Under the pieces are notes generated by a model, which did no database searches, was not told the origin of the DNA, and saw only the letters and a program-made list of their open reading frames with translations. Source: JAFGKM01 sp964413825 (lineage in GTDB: Bacteria; Ratteibacteria; UBA8468; B48-G9; JAFGKM01). Taken from it: a DNA stretch of 64,000 nt. Of this stretch, positions 34,779 through 42,632 are shown in pieces. The first letter of the stretch is position 1. The number at the start of each line of letters is the position of its first letter. The stretch spans positions 18,454-82,453 of the forward strand of contig CAYPTS010000001.1 in assembly GCA_964413825.1 (NCBI GenBank), read 5' to 3'. A program made the translations under genes and the position numbers.

Positions 34779-36113
34779 TTATAAGATAGGAAGGTATGCT
34801 TCCAGTTCATACGGATGCACCCTCTTCCTGTATTCATCCCACTCTATCTTTTTCGCCGCTATAAGGTTATCGAATATGTGTTCGCCCAGCACATCCTTCA
34901 GCAGACTGCTGCCCTCCGCAACCTCTATCGCCTCTACGAGACTGCCCGGCAAACACTCAACTCCAAACTCTTTCATTTCTTCCGGACTGAGATGGTACAC
35001 GTCCCGCTCAAGCGGCTCGGCCAGTTTGTACTTGTTTTCTATTCCCTTCATACCGGCCGACAGCATACATGCAAAAGCGAGATACGGGTTACATGCAGGG
35101 TCTGGCGAACGGAACTCCACCCTCGTCGCTTTCTCTTTCCCCGGCTGGTACATCGGCACCCTCAGCATCGCACTGCGGTTGCGCCGCGCCCAGCATATGT
35201 ACACCGGCGCTTCGTACCCTGTGACAAGACGCTTGTAGGAATTTACCCACTGGTTGCATACCAGCGTTATTTCCCGCGCATGCTTCATTATCCCTGCTAT
35301 GTAGTGCATCCCTTCCGCCGACAGGTGGTATTTGTTGGATGCATCAAAAAACAGGTTCTTTTCGCCCTTGAATATCGACTGGTGCGTGTGCATGCCGGAA
35401 CCGTTGACTCCGAATATGGGCTTTGGCATAAACGTCGCATAAAGACCTTTCAGTTGTGCTATTTCCTTAACTACCATACGGTATACCATAACTATGTCCG
35501 CCATCTTCATCCCTTCTTTGTACCGCAGGTCTATCTCATGCTGGCTCGGCGCCACCTCATGGTGGGAATACTCAACGTCTATTCCCATTTTTTCGAGAGT
35601 GAGAATAGTTTCCCTGCGCACTTCATTTCCGGCATCAAGCGTCGTTATGTCAAAATAACCCCCTTCGTCGAGTATTTCGGTTGACTTCTCATCCTTGAAG
35701 ATGAAAAATTCCAGTTCGGGGCCAGTGTAAAACGTGTATCCCTTAGCGGCGATTTTATCCAGTTGTTTCTTCAGTATGTACCTCGAGTCGCCCTCGTAAG
35801 GGGTGCGGTCGGGATTCAGCACGTCGCACAGCATGCCGGCAACCGCTTTCTCTTTCGGCCTGTAAGGCAGTATGGTGAACGTGGACGTGTCAGGCATAGC
35901 CACCATGTCGGATTCGTCTATCCGGGCAAAACCCTTTATGGAAGAGCCGTCAAAACCCATGCCGTTTTCCAGGGCGTTGCCGAGTTCTTCCGTGGTAATG
36001 GTAAAGCCCTTCATCTGCCCGGTGATATCCGCAAACCACAAGCGTATAAACTTTACGTCGTTTTCCTTCGCCATCTTCAGTACGTCGTCTTTTTTCATCT
36101 TTTTCCCGTTCAT
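34779..36113 (-). CDS. glnA: Glutamine synthetase type I
   Basis: A 444-residue GSI that forms glutamine from glutamate, ammonia and ATP. It shows WFADITGQMKG, MGFDGSSIKGFARIDESDM, PELEFFIF, the ATP-site VNGSGMHTHQSIF, and RVEFRSPDPACNPYLAFACMLSAGM. The length and the VYHLSPEE segment in place of the NLYDLPPE adenylylation site fit the GSI-alpha group, which is not regulated by adenylylation. The ATG at 36113 follows GGGAG by 7 nt; the longer frame passes through a repeat. It heads the glutamine-linked run. Confidence 0.95.
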   Translation of the reverse strand: MNGKKMKKDDVLKMAKENDVKFIRLWFADITGQMKGFTITTEELGNALENGMGFDGSSIKGFARIDESDMVAMPDTSTFTILPYRPKEKAVAGMLCDVLNPDRTPYEGDSRYILKKQLDKIAAKGYTFYTGPELEFFIFKDEKSTEILDEGGYFDITTLDAGNEVRRETILTLEKMGIDVEYSHHEVAPSQHEIDLRYKEGMKMADIVMVYRMVVKEIAQLKGLYATFMPKPIFGVNGSGMHTHQSIFKGEKNLFFDASNKYHLSAEGMHYIAGIMKHAREITLVCNQWVNSYKRLVTGYEAPVYICWARRNRSAMLRVPMYQPGKEKATRVEFRSPDPACNPYLAFACMLSAGMKGIENKYKLAEPLERDVYHLSPEEMKEFGVECLPGSLVEAIEVAEGSSLLKDVLGEHIFDNLIAAKKIEWDEYRKRVHPYELEAYLPIL

Positions 36114-36147
36114 TGTCTTTCTCCCTTGCTCCAAACCGACGCTTTTT

Positions 36148-36210
36148 GTCGTTGCGAGCTTTGTCCGCCCCAGCTTTAGCACAGGCGGGCGTTTTTTGCG
36201 CGGCAATCTC
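36148..36210. repeat. Partial copy of the ATTGCGAG repeat (family B)
   Basis: Begins GTCGTTGCGAGC and ends GCGCGGCAATCTC. These match one half of the repeats at 40,221, 41,579 and 45,156, in inverted orientation. It lies between glnA and the terminator. Confidence 0.6.
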
Positions 36211-36223
36211 AACCTGTTATACC

Positions 36224-36266
36224 AAAAAACAAAAAGCCCGGAGCAGCACCTATGCTGTTTCCGGGC
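36224..36266 (-). terminator. Rho-independent terminator after the AAA ATPase gene (minus strand)
   Basis: On the minus strand a GCCCGGA..TCCGGGC stem (36,266 to 36,236), extended by CAGCA/TGCTG, is followed by TTTTTGTTTTTTGG. It lies between the ATPase stop at 36,320 and the glnA start, so it separates the two units; attenuation of glnA cannot be excluded. Confidence 0.85.
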
Positions 36267-36319
36267 GTCCTCGCCTCAATTTCCCCTTTGATTTAAAACT
36301 CTTTTGCAACTCTGCAAAT

Positions 36320-37648
36320 TTAATATATTATACCTTTTATTCCTTCTCCTGTCAATATTTCATCAACAAAAAATTTATAGGCAGGCATAACATTGATAGT
36401 CACACCCTGCTCTCTGATAATATCTTCTTCTGAAAAGGTAACAAGATACCCTTCCTTTAAAGCAAACCTCCTACATGCCTCAAGAATGCCTTCAATTTCA
36501 CGGTTCTTTGTTGTTTTATCCGAGATACTATAAGCCGATTGGATAACCTTCTTTACAGCGTGTTTTTCCATAACAATAAAGTCACATTCCCGTCCGCCTT
36601 TATAAAATAAAACCGTGTTTCCGCTTTTATGCAACTCTACAGAAATTGCATTTTCAAGAAGTTTGCCATAATCATTAGAAAGTTTGAAGGTAACGGCATT
36701 TAATAATCCATTGTCAATCACATATGCCTTTTTTTCTGCCATTTCCTGTTTTATAACTGACTCACTTTGTTTTTTCACCATCAGCAAAAGATATACTGCT
36801 TCTGCTGCATCTAAATATTCATAAAGTGAATTTTTGCCGATTTTATATCCCTGCGACTTAAGTTCATTGTAAATATTATTAACTGACAAAGGACTCGCTA
36901 TATTATCAAAGCATCGCTTAAGAAAATATTTCAAGACAGGAATGTTGGTTATGCCAAATCTTTCTATCATGTCGCGATAAAGCATAAGTTCAAAATATTC
37001 CTGCAAAACCTTATAGTTGAGGGTAAAATTCTTCTCTGTAGCAATTTCAGGGAAACTGCCATAAGATAAGAATCGTTCAAACAAATTTGCTATCTTTGCC
37101 CTGCTTTTGGAATGATATAAATCCATCTCTATACCGTGAAAACGAATGTATTCCTTAAACGAAAGCGGAAAAATTTCATAATTAATTGACCTGCCTCTTA
37201 ATGAGGTTGCCAATTCTCTGCTTAAAAGATGGGAATTTGAACCGGTAATGAAAATGCGTTTTGTTATCGTATCGTACAGTCTCCTTACAAACTTCTCCCA
37301 CCCTTCAACATTTTGTATTTCATCAAAAAAGAAAAAACATTCATCCAGAGGATTGTCGGGATACAGTTCACCGTAAGACTGAAGTATAAAATCAAGTTCA
37401 TCCTGCTTGAAATCAAACCTCTCATCTTCAAAGTTAATGTAGAGAATCCTTTCCTTTTGCACGCCTTCAGAAAGGAGCCGTTTAATAACCTCAAACAACA
37501 TATAGGTCTTTCCGCTTCGTCTTGCACCGGAAAGAGATATTATCTTGCTTGTATCAACAGGAACAGTCAAATCCCTGTTTTTACTCTCAGGCAAGTCCCT
37601 CTTATGAAAATCCCTGATAACTTCTTTTATTGTTTCTTTCTTTATCAT
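36320..37648 (-). CDS. AAA-family ATPase with DUF4143 domain
   Basis: A 442-residue protein. The N-terminal AAA_14 domain has Walker A GARRSGKT, Walker B FFFFDEIQN and a sensor in ITGSNSHLLSRELATSLRGR. The middle is a winged-helix-like region, and the C-terminal DUF4143 domain has the nuclease-like GRECDFIVM and YVIDNGLLNAV motifs. These ATPases are common, often horizontally mobile and of unclear role. The gene is visibly more AT-rich than its neighbours and is flanked by its own promoter and terminator, which suggests recent transfer. Confidence 0.87.
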   Translation of the reverse strand: MIKKETIKEVIRDFHKRDLPESKNRDLTVPVDTSKIISLSGARRSGKTYMLFEVIKRLLSEGVQKERILYINFEDERFDFKQDELDFILQSYGELYPDNPLDECFFFFDEIQNVEGWEKFVRRLYDTITKRIFITGSNSHLLSRELATSLRGRSINYEIFPLSFKEYIRFHGIEMDLYHSKSRAKIANLFERFLSYGSFPEIATEKNFTLNYKVLQEYFELMLYRDMIERFGITNIPVLKYFLKRCFDNIASPLSVNNIYNELKSQGYKIGKNSLYEYLDAAEAVYLLLMVKKQSESVIKQEMAEKKAYVIDNGLLNAVTFKLSNDYGKLLENAISVELHKSGNTVLFYKGGRECDFIVMEKHAVKKVIQSAYSISDKTTKNREIEGILEACRRFALKEGYLVTFSEEDIIREQGVTINVMPAYKFFVDEILTGEGIKGIIY

Positions 37649-37654
37649 AAGGAA

Positions 37655-37682
37655 AGTTTATCACATTCTTTCTTCTTTGCAA
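37655..37682 (-). promoter_or_regulatory. Putative promoter of the ATPase gene, predicted leaderless
   Basis: Minus strand TTGCAA (37,682-37,677), 16 bp, TAAACT (37,660-37,655). The predicted start point coincides with the A of the ATG at 37,648. No Shine-Dalgarno. Confidence 0.5.
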
Positions 37683-37745
37683 AGACTTTCTGATAATTAT
37701 GACAGTAGTCCACCTGCCTGTTTATAATTTTTAATTGCCGTATGG

Positions 37746-37751
37746 TACAAT
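37746..37751 (+). promoter_or_regulatory. Putative -10 box of phoB, predicted leaderless
   Basis: TACAAT ends 7 nt before the ATG at 37,759, with no Shine-Dalgarno. No good -35 is visible, as is usual for activator-dependent promoters. Autoregulation by PhoB is possible but not shown. Confidence 0.4.
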
Positions 37752-37758
37752 AAATGTC

Positions 37759-38439
37759 ATGAACGAGAAGATAGCGGTACTGGAGGATGAGAAAGATATT
37801 CGGGAACTCATAGTCCTCCACCTTGAAAAATCAGGCTACAGGGTAACCGCGTTTTCGAATGCCGGAAGCCTGTTCAAGTCTCTCGAACAAAACTCCTTCA
37901 ACCTTCTGATACTCGACCTCATACTGCCCGATATGGACGGAATAGACGTATGCAAATCCATAAAGGGCAATCCTAAGTTTTCATACATGCCTGTAGTCAT
38001 GGTTACCGCAAAAACCGAAGTTACCGACCGGATAGTAGGACTGGAAATGGGGGCCGACGACTACATAGCGAAACCTTTTTCTCCGAAAGAACTTGTTGCC
38101 CGGATAAGAGCGGTGCTGAGAAGATACTCTTCAACGCCGGAAACGGAAAAAATCTCGATAGGCAAAACTCTGACGATAGACGCCGCAAGGCGCGAAGTTT
38201 ACGTTGACAATAAAAAAACGGAACTGACGTTTGCCGAATTCGGGATACTCCAGATACTCGCCTCAAAAAAAGGCTGGGTATTTACAAGAGAAAAAATTAT
38301 CGACACCCTGTGGGAAGGAGAAAAGGCGGTTATTGAACGAACGGTTGACGTGCACGTTAAAAACCTCCGCGAGAAACTGGGAAAAGCCGGGAAACACATA
38401 AAAAACGTACGGGGCGTAGGATATAAGATAGAAGAATGA
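37759..38439 (+). CDS. phoB: Phosphate regulon response regulator, OmpR family
   Basis: A 226-residue two-component regulator. Receiver domain with acidic pocket (LEDEKD), phosphoacceptor Asp53 (LILDLILPD), TAK and the KPF lysine; then a winged-helix Trans_reg_C domain (VFTREKIIDTLWEG, VDVHVKNLREKLG, VRGVGYKIEE). Its pairing with a PAS-containing kinase and the pst genes supports the PhoB/PhoP identity. The ATG at 37,759 begins the conserved receiver. It overlaps phoR by 4 nt. Confidence 0.88.
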   Translation: MNEKIAVLEDEKDIRELIVLHLEKSGYRVTAFSNAGSLFKSLEQNSFNLLILDLILPDMDGIDVCKSIKGNPKFSYMPVVMVTAKTEVTDRIVGLEMGADDYIAKPFSPKELVARIRAVLRRYSSTPETEKISIGKTLTIDAARREVYVDNKKTELTFAEFGILQILASKKGWVFTREKIIDTLWEGEKAVIERTVDVHVKNLREKLGKAGKHIKNVRGVGYKIEE

Positions 38440-39575
38440 AGGATATAATTTTATTTTCATCGGCGGCGGCATTCGTTTTAACTGCCGCCTTTTTTTACGT
38501 CCGCATCAAACGCCTCGGAAAACTGTCTGACAAACTTTCCGTGCAAAATGCCGCCCTTTCAAAACACGGCGAAGAAATCAAAGAAAAACTTGAAACCGTG
38601 ATGGGTTCTCTCACCTCACCGGCAGTTCTGCTGGACGGAAACGGCACGGTATCTTTTGCAAACCTGGCGGCAAAAGAACTTACGGGTTCGCCAGAGATGG
38701 AAGGACATAACTACCTCGAATTCTTCAAAGAGGCGGATTTCATAGAGACTGTAATATCGGTTCACAAAAATCTCCGGCCGGAGGAAAAAGAAATTCATTT
38801 CGGCGGACGGATTCTCCTTGCGTCATTTTCCCCGACAGGCAAAACCGGAGACTTATTCATATCCTGCAAAGATTTTACGGCGGAAAAAGAACTGGAAAAA
38901 ATCAAAAAGGACATAGTGACAAATATGTCCCATGAACTCAAAACCCCGCTCACCGCGATAAAAGGCTATGCGGAAACCCTTGCCGAGGAAATCTCCGGAG
39001 AACAAAAAAAATATCTGGACATAATCGGAAAACACACCGACCGGCTGATAAGCATCGTCAATGACATATTATCGCTTTCAGAACTTGAAGAAACGGGCAA
39101 AAGTGAGTTCAAGATTGTAGACATAAAAGAAGTTATGAGCGAAATCCTAAAAATGTTTGACGGAAAAATCAGGGATAAAGGACTATCGGTAACAATGGAA
39201 ATAGATGAAAAGAACAGGCATTTTGAAGGAGACCGTTTAAAGATTGAAGAATTGTTCATCAACCTGATAGACAACGCTGTCAGGTATACCGACAACGGAG
39301 GAATCACCGTAAAGACCTTTAGAAACAACTCCTGTCTTGTTATAAGCATAAAAGATACCGGCATAGGAATCCCGGAAAAGAACCTGCCGCGCATATTCGA
39401 GAGATTCTACGTCGTCGACAAGTCCCGGTCAAAAGAAACGGGCGGCACAGGGCTCGGACTGTCAATCGTAAAACATATAGTAATACTGCATAACGGCGCC
39501 ATAGACATAAAAAGTTCCGCAGGCGCAGGCACCGAAGTCATCCTCTCTTTCCATCTTTCCGCAAACCCTTCCTGA
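38436..39575 (+). CDS. phoR: Phosphate regulon sensor histidine kinase
   Basis: A 379-residue kinase. One N-terminal membrane helix (residues 4-22), a short coiled coil, a PAS domain (about 52-150), HisKA with phosphoacceptor His166 (NMSHELKTPL), and HATPase_c (N box LIDNAVRYTDNGG, G1 KDTGIGIP, G2 GGTGLGLSIVKH). The single helix and lack of a large periplasmic domain match PhoR, which senses phosphate through the Pst/PhoU complex. The ATG overlaps phoB by 4 nt. Confidence 0.9.
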   Translation: MKDIILFSSAAAFVLTAAFFYVRIKRLGKLSDKLSVQNAALSKHGEEIKEKLETVMGSLTSPAVLLDGNGTVSFANLAAKELTGSPEMEGHNYLEFFKEADFIETVISVHKNLRPEEKEIHFGGRILLASFSPTGKTGDLFISCKDFTAEKELEKIKKDIVTNMSHELKTPLTAIKGYAETLAEEISGEQKKYLDIIGKHTDRLISIVNDILSLSELEETGKSEFKIVDIKEVMSEILKMFDGKIRDKGLSVTMEIDEKNRHFEGDRLKIEELFINLIDNAVRYTDNGGITVKTFRNNSCLVISIKDTGIGIPEKNLPRIFERFYVVDKSRSKETGGTGLGLSIVKHIVILHNGAIDIKSSAGAGTEVILSFHLSANPS

Positions 39576-39593
39576 AAAAGTCAAATCGGATTT

Positions 39594-39883
39594 TGAGATT
39601 CCGACATAATGAAACAGAGAGGAAAGAAAGCAGTTTCCGTGCTCGAAACAGCCCTTCAGGCTTTGGCTCCAGCACAGATAAGAACTACGGTGAAATCGGA
39701 CTCTCGGAGAACTCACCATCCTACGCTCTGAAAAACGAGCTTCGGACTGGTTCAAACAGCTCCGAGCAAGGTAATCGTCCGAACGCTTCTGCTTTTCACC
39801 TTGTCTTATGACTGTGCTTCCACACTCGCACGTCAACTCTTTCCTTTCCCCTCACTACCAAGGATTCTTATGTCGGAATCTCA
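39594..39883. mobile_element. MITE-like element 1 (290 bp)
   Basis: Perfect 16-bp terminal inverted repeats, TGAGATTCCGACATAA and its complement (39,594-39,609 and 39,868-39,883). No protein-coding capacity is convincing. A reduced copy is at 19,105-19,187. A 17-bp sequence, AAAGTCAAATCGGATTT, precedes it at 39,577 and recurs at 40,024, at the end of another repeat, so the elements appear nested. Confidence 0.75.
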
Positions 39884-39915
39884 GTCAGGCAATTTGAGTT
39901 CGCCCTTCACGATTT

Positions 39916-40040
39916 ATCCGATTTTAATTTGCGCATAGAGTGCGGCGGCAAGGAGGAGACGACGAGGCGTATTAAGACATACGTCGAGAAAGCCTCCGAC
40001 GAAGCCAACAAAGCTATATGCGTAAAGTCAAATCGGATTT
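39916..40040. mobile_element. MITE-like element 2 (about 125 bp)
   Basis: Imperfect inverted ends: ATCCGATTTTAATTTGCGCATA on the left, and TATGCGTAAAG..AAATCGGATT on the right. The interior (GCGGCGGCAAGGAGGAGACG to CCGACGAAGCCAACAAAGC) matches the complement of 54,167-54,263, next to the tRNA. Confidence 0.65.
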
Positions 40041-40146
40041 AACCAATTCTTAACACAACCCTGATTTGTTCTTCATCCCCGGAAGGTAAAGTATATATGA
40101 ACAAATTTTCTTTTGCCGTCCCAAAATGCCGTAAAGGAGGTGAAAA

Positions 40147-40209
40147 GTGAAAAAGGCCGGGGGGCAAAAAGGAAAACGCTCACAGATAAATATAAAACAG
40201 AAAACGTAA
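40147..40209 (+). CDS. Possible 20-residue leader peptide
   Basis: A GTG start with a near-perfect AAAGGAGGTG site 4-5 nt upstream reads KKAGGQKGKRSQINIKQKT and stops at TAA. The very strong ribosome site is the only support; the peptide is basic and unremarkable. It sits between the mobile repeats and the porin gene. It may be a leader, or a decayed gene start cut by repeat insertion. Confidence 0.25.
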   Translation: MKKAGGQKGKRSQINIKQKT

Positions 40210-40220
40210 TACCTTCGATT

Positions 40221-40303
40221 GTCATTGCGAGGCAACGCCGAAGCAATCTCAATGAGAATATTTATGTGCTTGGGATTGCCGCGCACAAAACGTTCGCAAT
40301 GAC
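40221..40303. repeat. ATTGCGAG repeat (family B), copy upstream of the porin
   Basis: Ends GTCATTGCGA and TCGCAATGAC are perfect 10-bp inverted repeats. Interior AAGCAATCTC and GGGATTGCCGCGC are shared with the copies at 41,579 and 45,156. Confidence 0.75.
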
Positions 40304-40332
40304 AAAAACTGGTTAGAAAAAAGAGGAAAATC

Positions 40333-41553
40333 ATGAAAAGACTGATAGTAACGTTTTTACTGGTTCTTTCCACAACGCTCGCTTTTGCAGGCGAAGTGGA
40401 CAGACTGGTGGAAAAACTCGTGGAAAAAGGAATACTTACACAGGGGGAAGCATACAAGATAGTTGCAGAAGCTCAAGAAGAAGCGCGCAAAGACGAAGCG
40501 GCGGTAAAAGGGGAAATTGACAGGGTTCCCGGCTGGATAAAGAACACAAAGTTCAAAGGCGACGCAAGACTGCGCTTTGAACAGAAGGTAAAGAACGATG
40601 ATGAAACAAGCAGAAGAGGAAGGGTCCGGGCACGATTTGGATTTGATACGCAGGTGAATCCACAGCTCAAGGTCGGTCTGGGTATAGCATCCGGAGGCAG
40701 TGACCAGACATCAACGAACCAGAGTTTCAAGGATTCCTTCAGCACTAAAGGACTCATGCTGGACAAAGCGTATGCAACTTACTCTCCGCTCGCCATCCCG
40801 GGGATGTCTCTTACCGGCGGAAAGTTCTCCAATCCCTTCTATAATACAGACCTTGTATGGGATGGAGATATAACACCTGAAGGAGTTGCGGTATGCTACA
40901 AAGCAAAAGAGGGTCTTTTCGTGAACACCGGTTTTTTCCCGCTGAACGAGGCAAAGCATGGAAAGGAAGCGCTTTATTTGCTGGGCGCACAGGTTGGTTT
41001 CAACGGCAAGATAGCCGATACGAAATTCAACGCCGGAGTTGCCTACTATTCCTATGAAGGCCTGAAGGGACAGGACCCGGATGATGTTTCTCCGGCTGCT
41101 GACCCGCCCGGTAACACCCTTGTCGGTGGAAACTATGCCTATGACTACACCTTCTGGGATTTCAATGTTGACTTCACGCCTTTTGAAATTCCGTTCGGGA
41201 GTTTCAGTATGCCTGTGAAGTTCAAAGCGAACTATGTAGTCAACTTGGCATCAGACGTTAAGGAAGATCATGGATACCTTCTCGGCTTTGACATAGGAAA
41301 GGCAAGCAAGAAAGGCTCATGGAATTTCGGGTATAACTACAGGGAAGTTGGAGCAGACTGCGTACCTGCCATCTTTAATGACTCTGATATGAACGGCGGA
41401 GGTACTGACCTGAAAGGGCACAAGTTCGGTTTCGCATATGCTCTAAACGACAATTCCACCCTGGGCATTACTTACCTGATGGGCGAGAGTCTTGGAAAGA
41501 CCACGACCGACGACCTGAACACCTTGCAGGTGGATTACATAGTGAAGTTCTAA
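40333..41553 (+). CDS. Putative outer-membrane porin of the phosphate cluster
   Basis: A 406-residue protein with a signal peptide (cleavage probably after LAFA), then a short helical coiled segment (VDRLVEKLVEKGILTQGEAYKIV). The rest is rich in alternating-polarity strands (RLRFEQKVKNDDETSRRGRVRARFGF and further) and ends in an aromatic residue (VDYIVKF), as usual for beta-barrels. It matches the 'putative porin' family. Placement between phoBR and pstS suggests outer-membrane uptake of phosphate; that substrate is inferred. Confidence 0.82.
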   Translation: MKRLIVTFLLVLSTTLAFAGEVDRLVEKLVEKGILTQGEAYKIVAEAQEEARKDEAAVKGEIDRVPGWIKNTKFKGDARLRFEQKVKNDDETSRRGRVRARFGFDTQVNPQLKVGLGIASGGSDQTSTNQSFKDSFSTKGLMLDKAYATYSPLAIPGMSLTGGKFSNPFYNTDLVWDGDITPEGVAVCYKAKEGLFVNTGFFPLNEAKHGKEALYLLGAQVGFNGKIADTKFNAGVAYYSYEGLKGQDPDDVSPAADPPGNTLVGGNYAYDYTFWDFNVDFTPFEIPFGSFSMPVKFKANYVVNLASDVKEDHGYLLGFDIGKASKKGSWNFGYNYREVGADCVPAIFNDSDMNGGGTDLKGHKFGFAYALNDNSTLGITYLMGESLGKTTTDDLNTLQVDYIVKF

Positions 41554-41578
41554 CAATGAAAATCATAACCCCCCGCTT

Positions 41579-41721
41579 GTCATTGCGAGGAGTGGGATTC
41601 CTTCGCTTGTCATTGCGAGGAATGCTTCAAATGACGAAGCAATCTCAATGACAGGCTCGGAACAAGCTCCGCAATCTATGAATAAGGTTGGGATTGCCAC
41701 GCAAAAGACGCTCGCAATGAC
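41579..41721. repeat. ATTGCGAG repeat (family B), composite copy between porin and pstS
   Basis: Two GTCATTGCGAGG starts (41,579 and 41,609) share one CTCGCAATGAC end at 41,721, so one element appears inserted in or duplicated next to another. Confidence 0.75.
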
Positions 41722-41751
41722 AAAGAGCGGGCGAGGGCATAAGGAGGAAAG

Positions 41752-42561
41752 ATGAAAAAGAAGATATGGATGGGGATGTTAATGGCAGTAGCAGGACTTG
41801 CCTTGACGGCAAGAGCGCAGGATGTAACGATAGCAGGGTCAACAACGGTACTGCCGATAACCCAGAAGACGGCCGAAGTTTTCATGGATAAAAATCCCGG
41901 CACAAAGATTACCGTCAGGGGCGGAGGCTCGGGCGTAGGGATAGCGTCCATAATAGACGGCACGGTGGATATCGGACAGTCGTCAAGGCCAATCAAGGCA
42001 AAGGAAATACAGACGGCCGCAGGAAAGGGAGTAAACGTAAAAGCAAACGTTGTCGCCCTGGACGGCATAGCGGTTATAGTCAATCCGTCAAACGGAATAA
42101 CTAAATTGACCAAAGAGCAGATAAAAAATATCTTTACGGGCAAAATAAGCAACTGGTCACAGGTCGGAGGAGCGAACACAGGGATAGTGGTAGTTTCGAG
42201 GGACAGCGCTTCGGGAACATTTGAGGCGTTCAACAGCCTTGCCCTCGACAACGCAAAAGTACGGCCGGATGCGCTCATGCAGGCGTCCAACCAGGCGGTT
42301 GCAACAACTGTGGCCCAGACGCCCGCAGGAATCGGATACGTCGGACTCGGTTACCTGTCTTCCTCCGTCAAAGCGGTTGCCGTAGACGGTGTTATGCCTT
42401 CAAAAGAGACGGTGCTTTCGAAAAAATACGCTCTGGCAAGGCCTCTTTTCATGTACACCAACGGCGAACCGAAGGGCGCGGCGAAAAAGTACATGGATTT
42501 CGTGACGGGAAAAGAAGGACAGAAGATTGTAGAAAGCCTCGGTTTTGTCGGATTGCAGTAA
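41752..42561 (+). CDS. pstS: Phosphate ABC transporter, substrate-binding protein
   Basis: A 269-residue PstS-type periplasmic protein with a signal peptide (cleavage near ARAQD). Phosphate-binding features: ITIAGSTT-like start (VTIAGSTTVLPITQK), GGGSGVGIASIIDGTVDIGQSSR, and SRDSASGTFEAFNSL. It delivers phosphate to PstCA. AAGGAGGAAA precedes the ATG. Intact and of typical length for the shorter PstS group. Confidence 0.94.
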   Translation: MKKKIWMGMLMAVAGLALTARAQDVTIAGSTTVLPITQKTAEVFMDKNPGTKITVRGGGSGVGIASIIDGTVDIGQSSRPIKAKEIQTAAGKGVNVKANVVALDGIAVIVNPSNGITKLTKEQIKNIFTGKISNWSQVGGANTGIVVVSRDSASGTFEAFNSLALDNAKVRPDALMQASNQAVATTVAQTPAGIGYVGLGYLSSSVKAVAVDGVMPSKETVLSKKYALARPLFMYTNGEPKGAAKKYMDFVTGKEGQKIVESLGFVGLQ

Positions 42562-42632
42562 ACACTTCCGGAGCGGGACGGATTAAAAAAATTTTAGTCC
42601 GCACCGCATACGGTGTATAATGGTATATCCAA

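Noticed and set aside
39462..39836. Minus-strand frame across MITE-like element 1 (124 residues) considered as a transposon-encoded protein
   Set aside because: It starts and ends outside natural element boundaries, overlaps phoR, has no transposase motifs and no ribosome site.
40050..40140. Pho box upstream of the porin
   Set aside because: CTTAACACAACCCTG resembles half-sites, but the direct-repeat spacing expected for PhoB/PhoP binding could not be confirmed.
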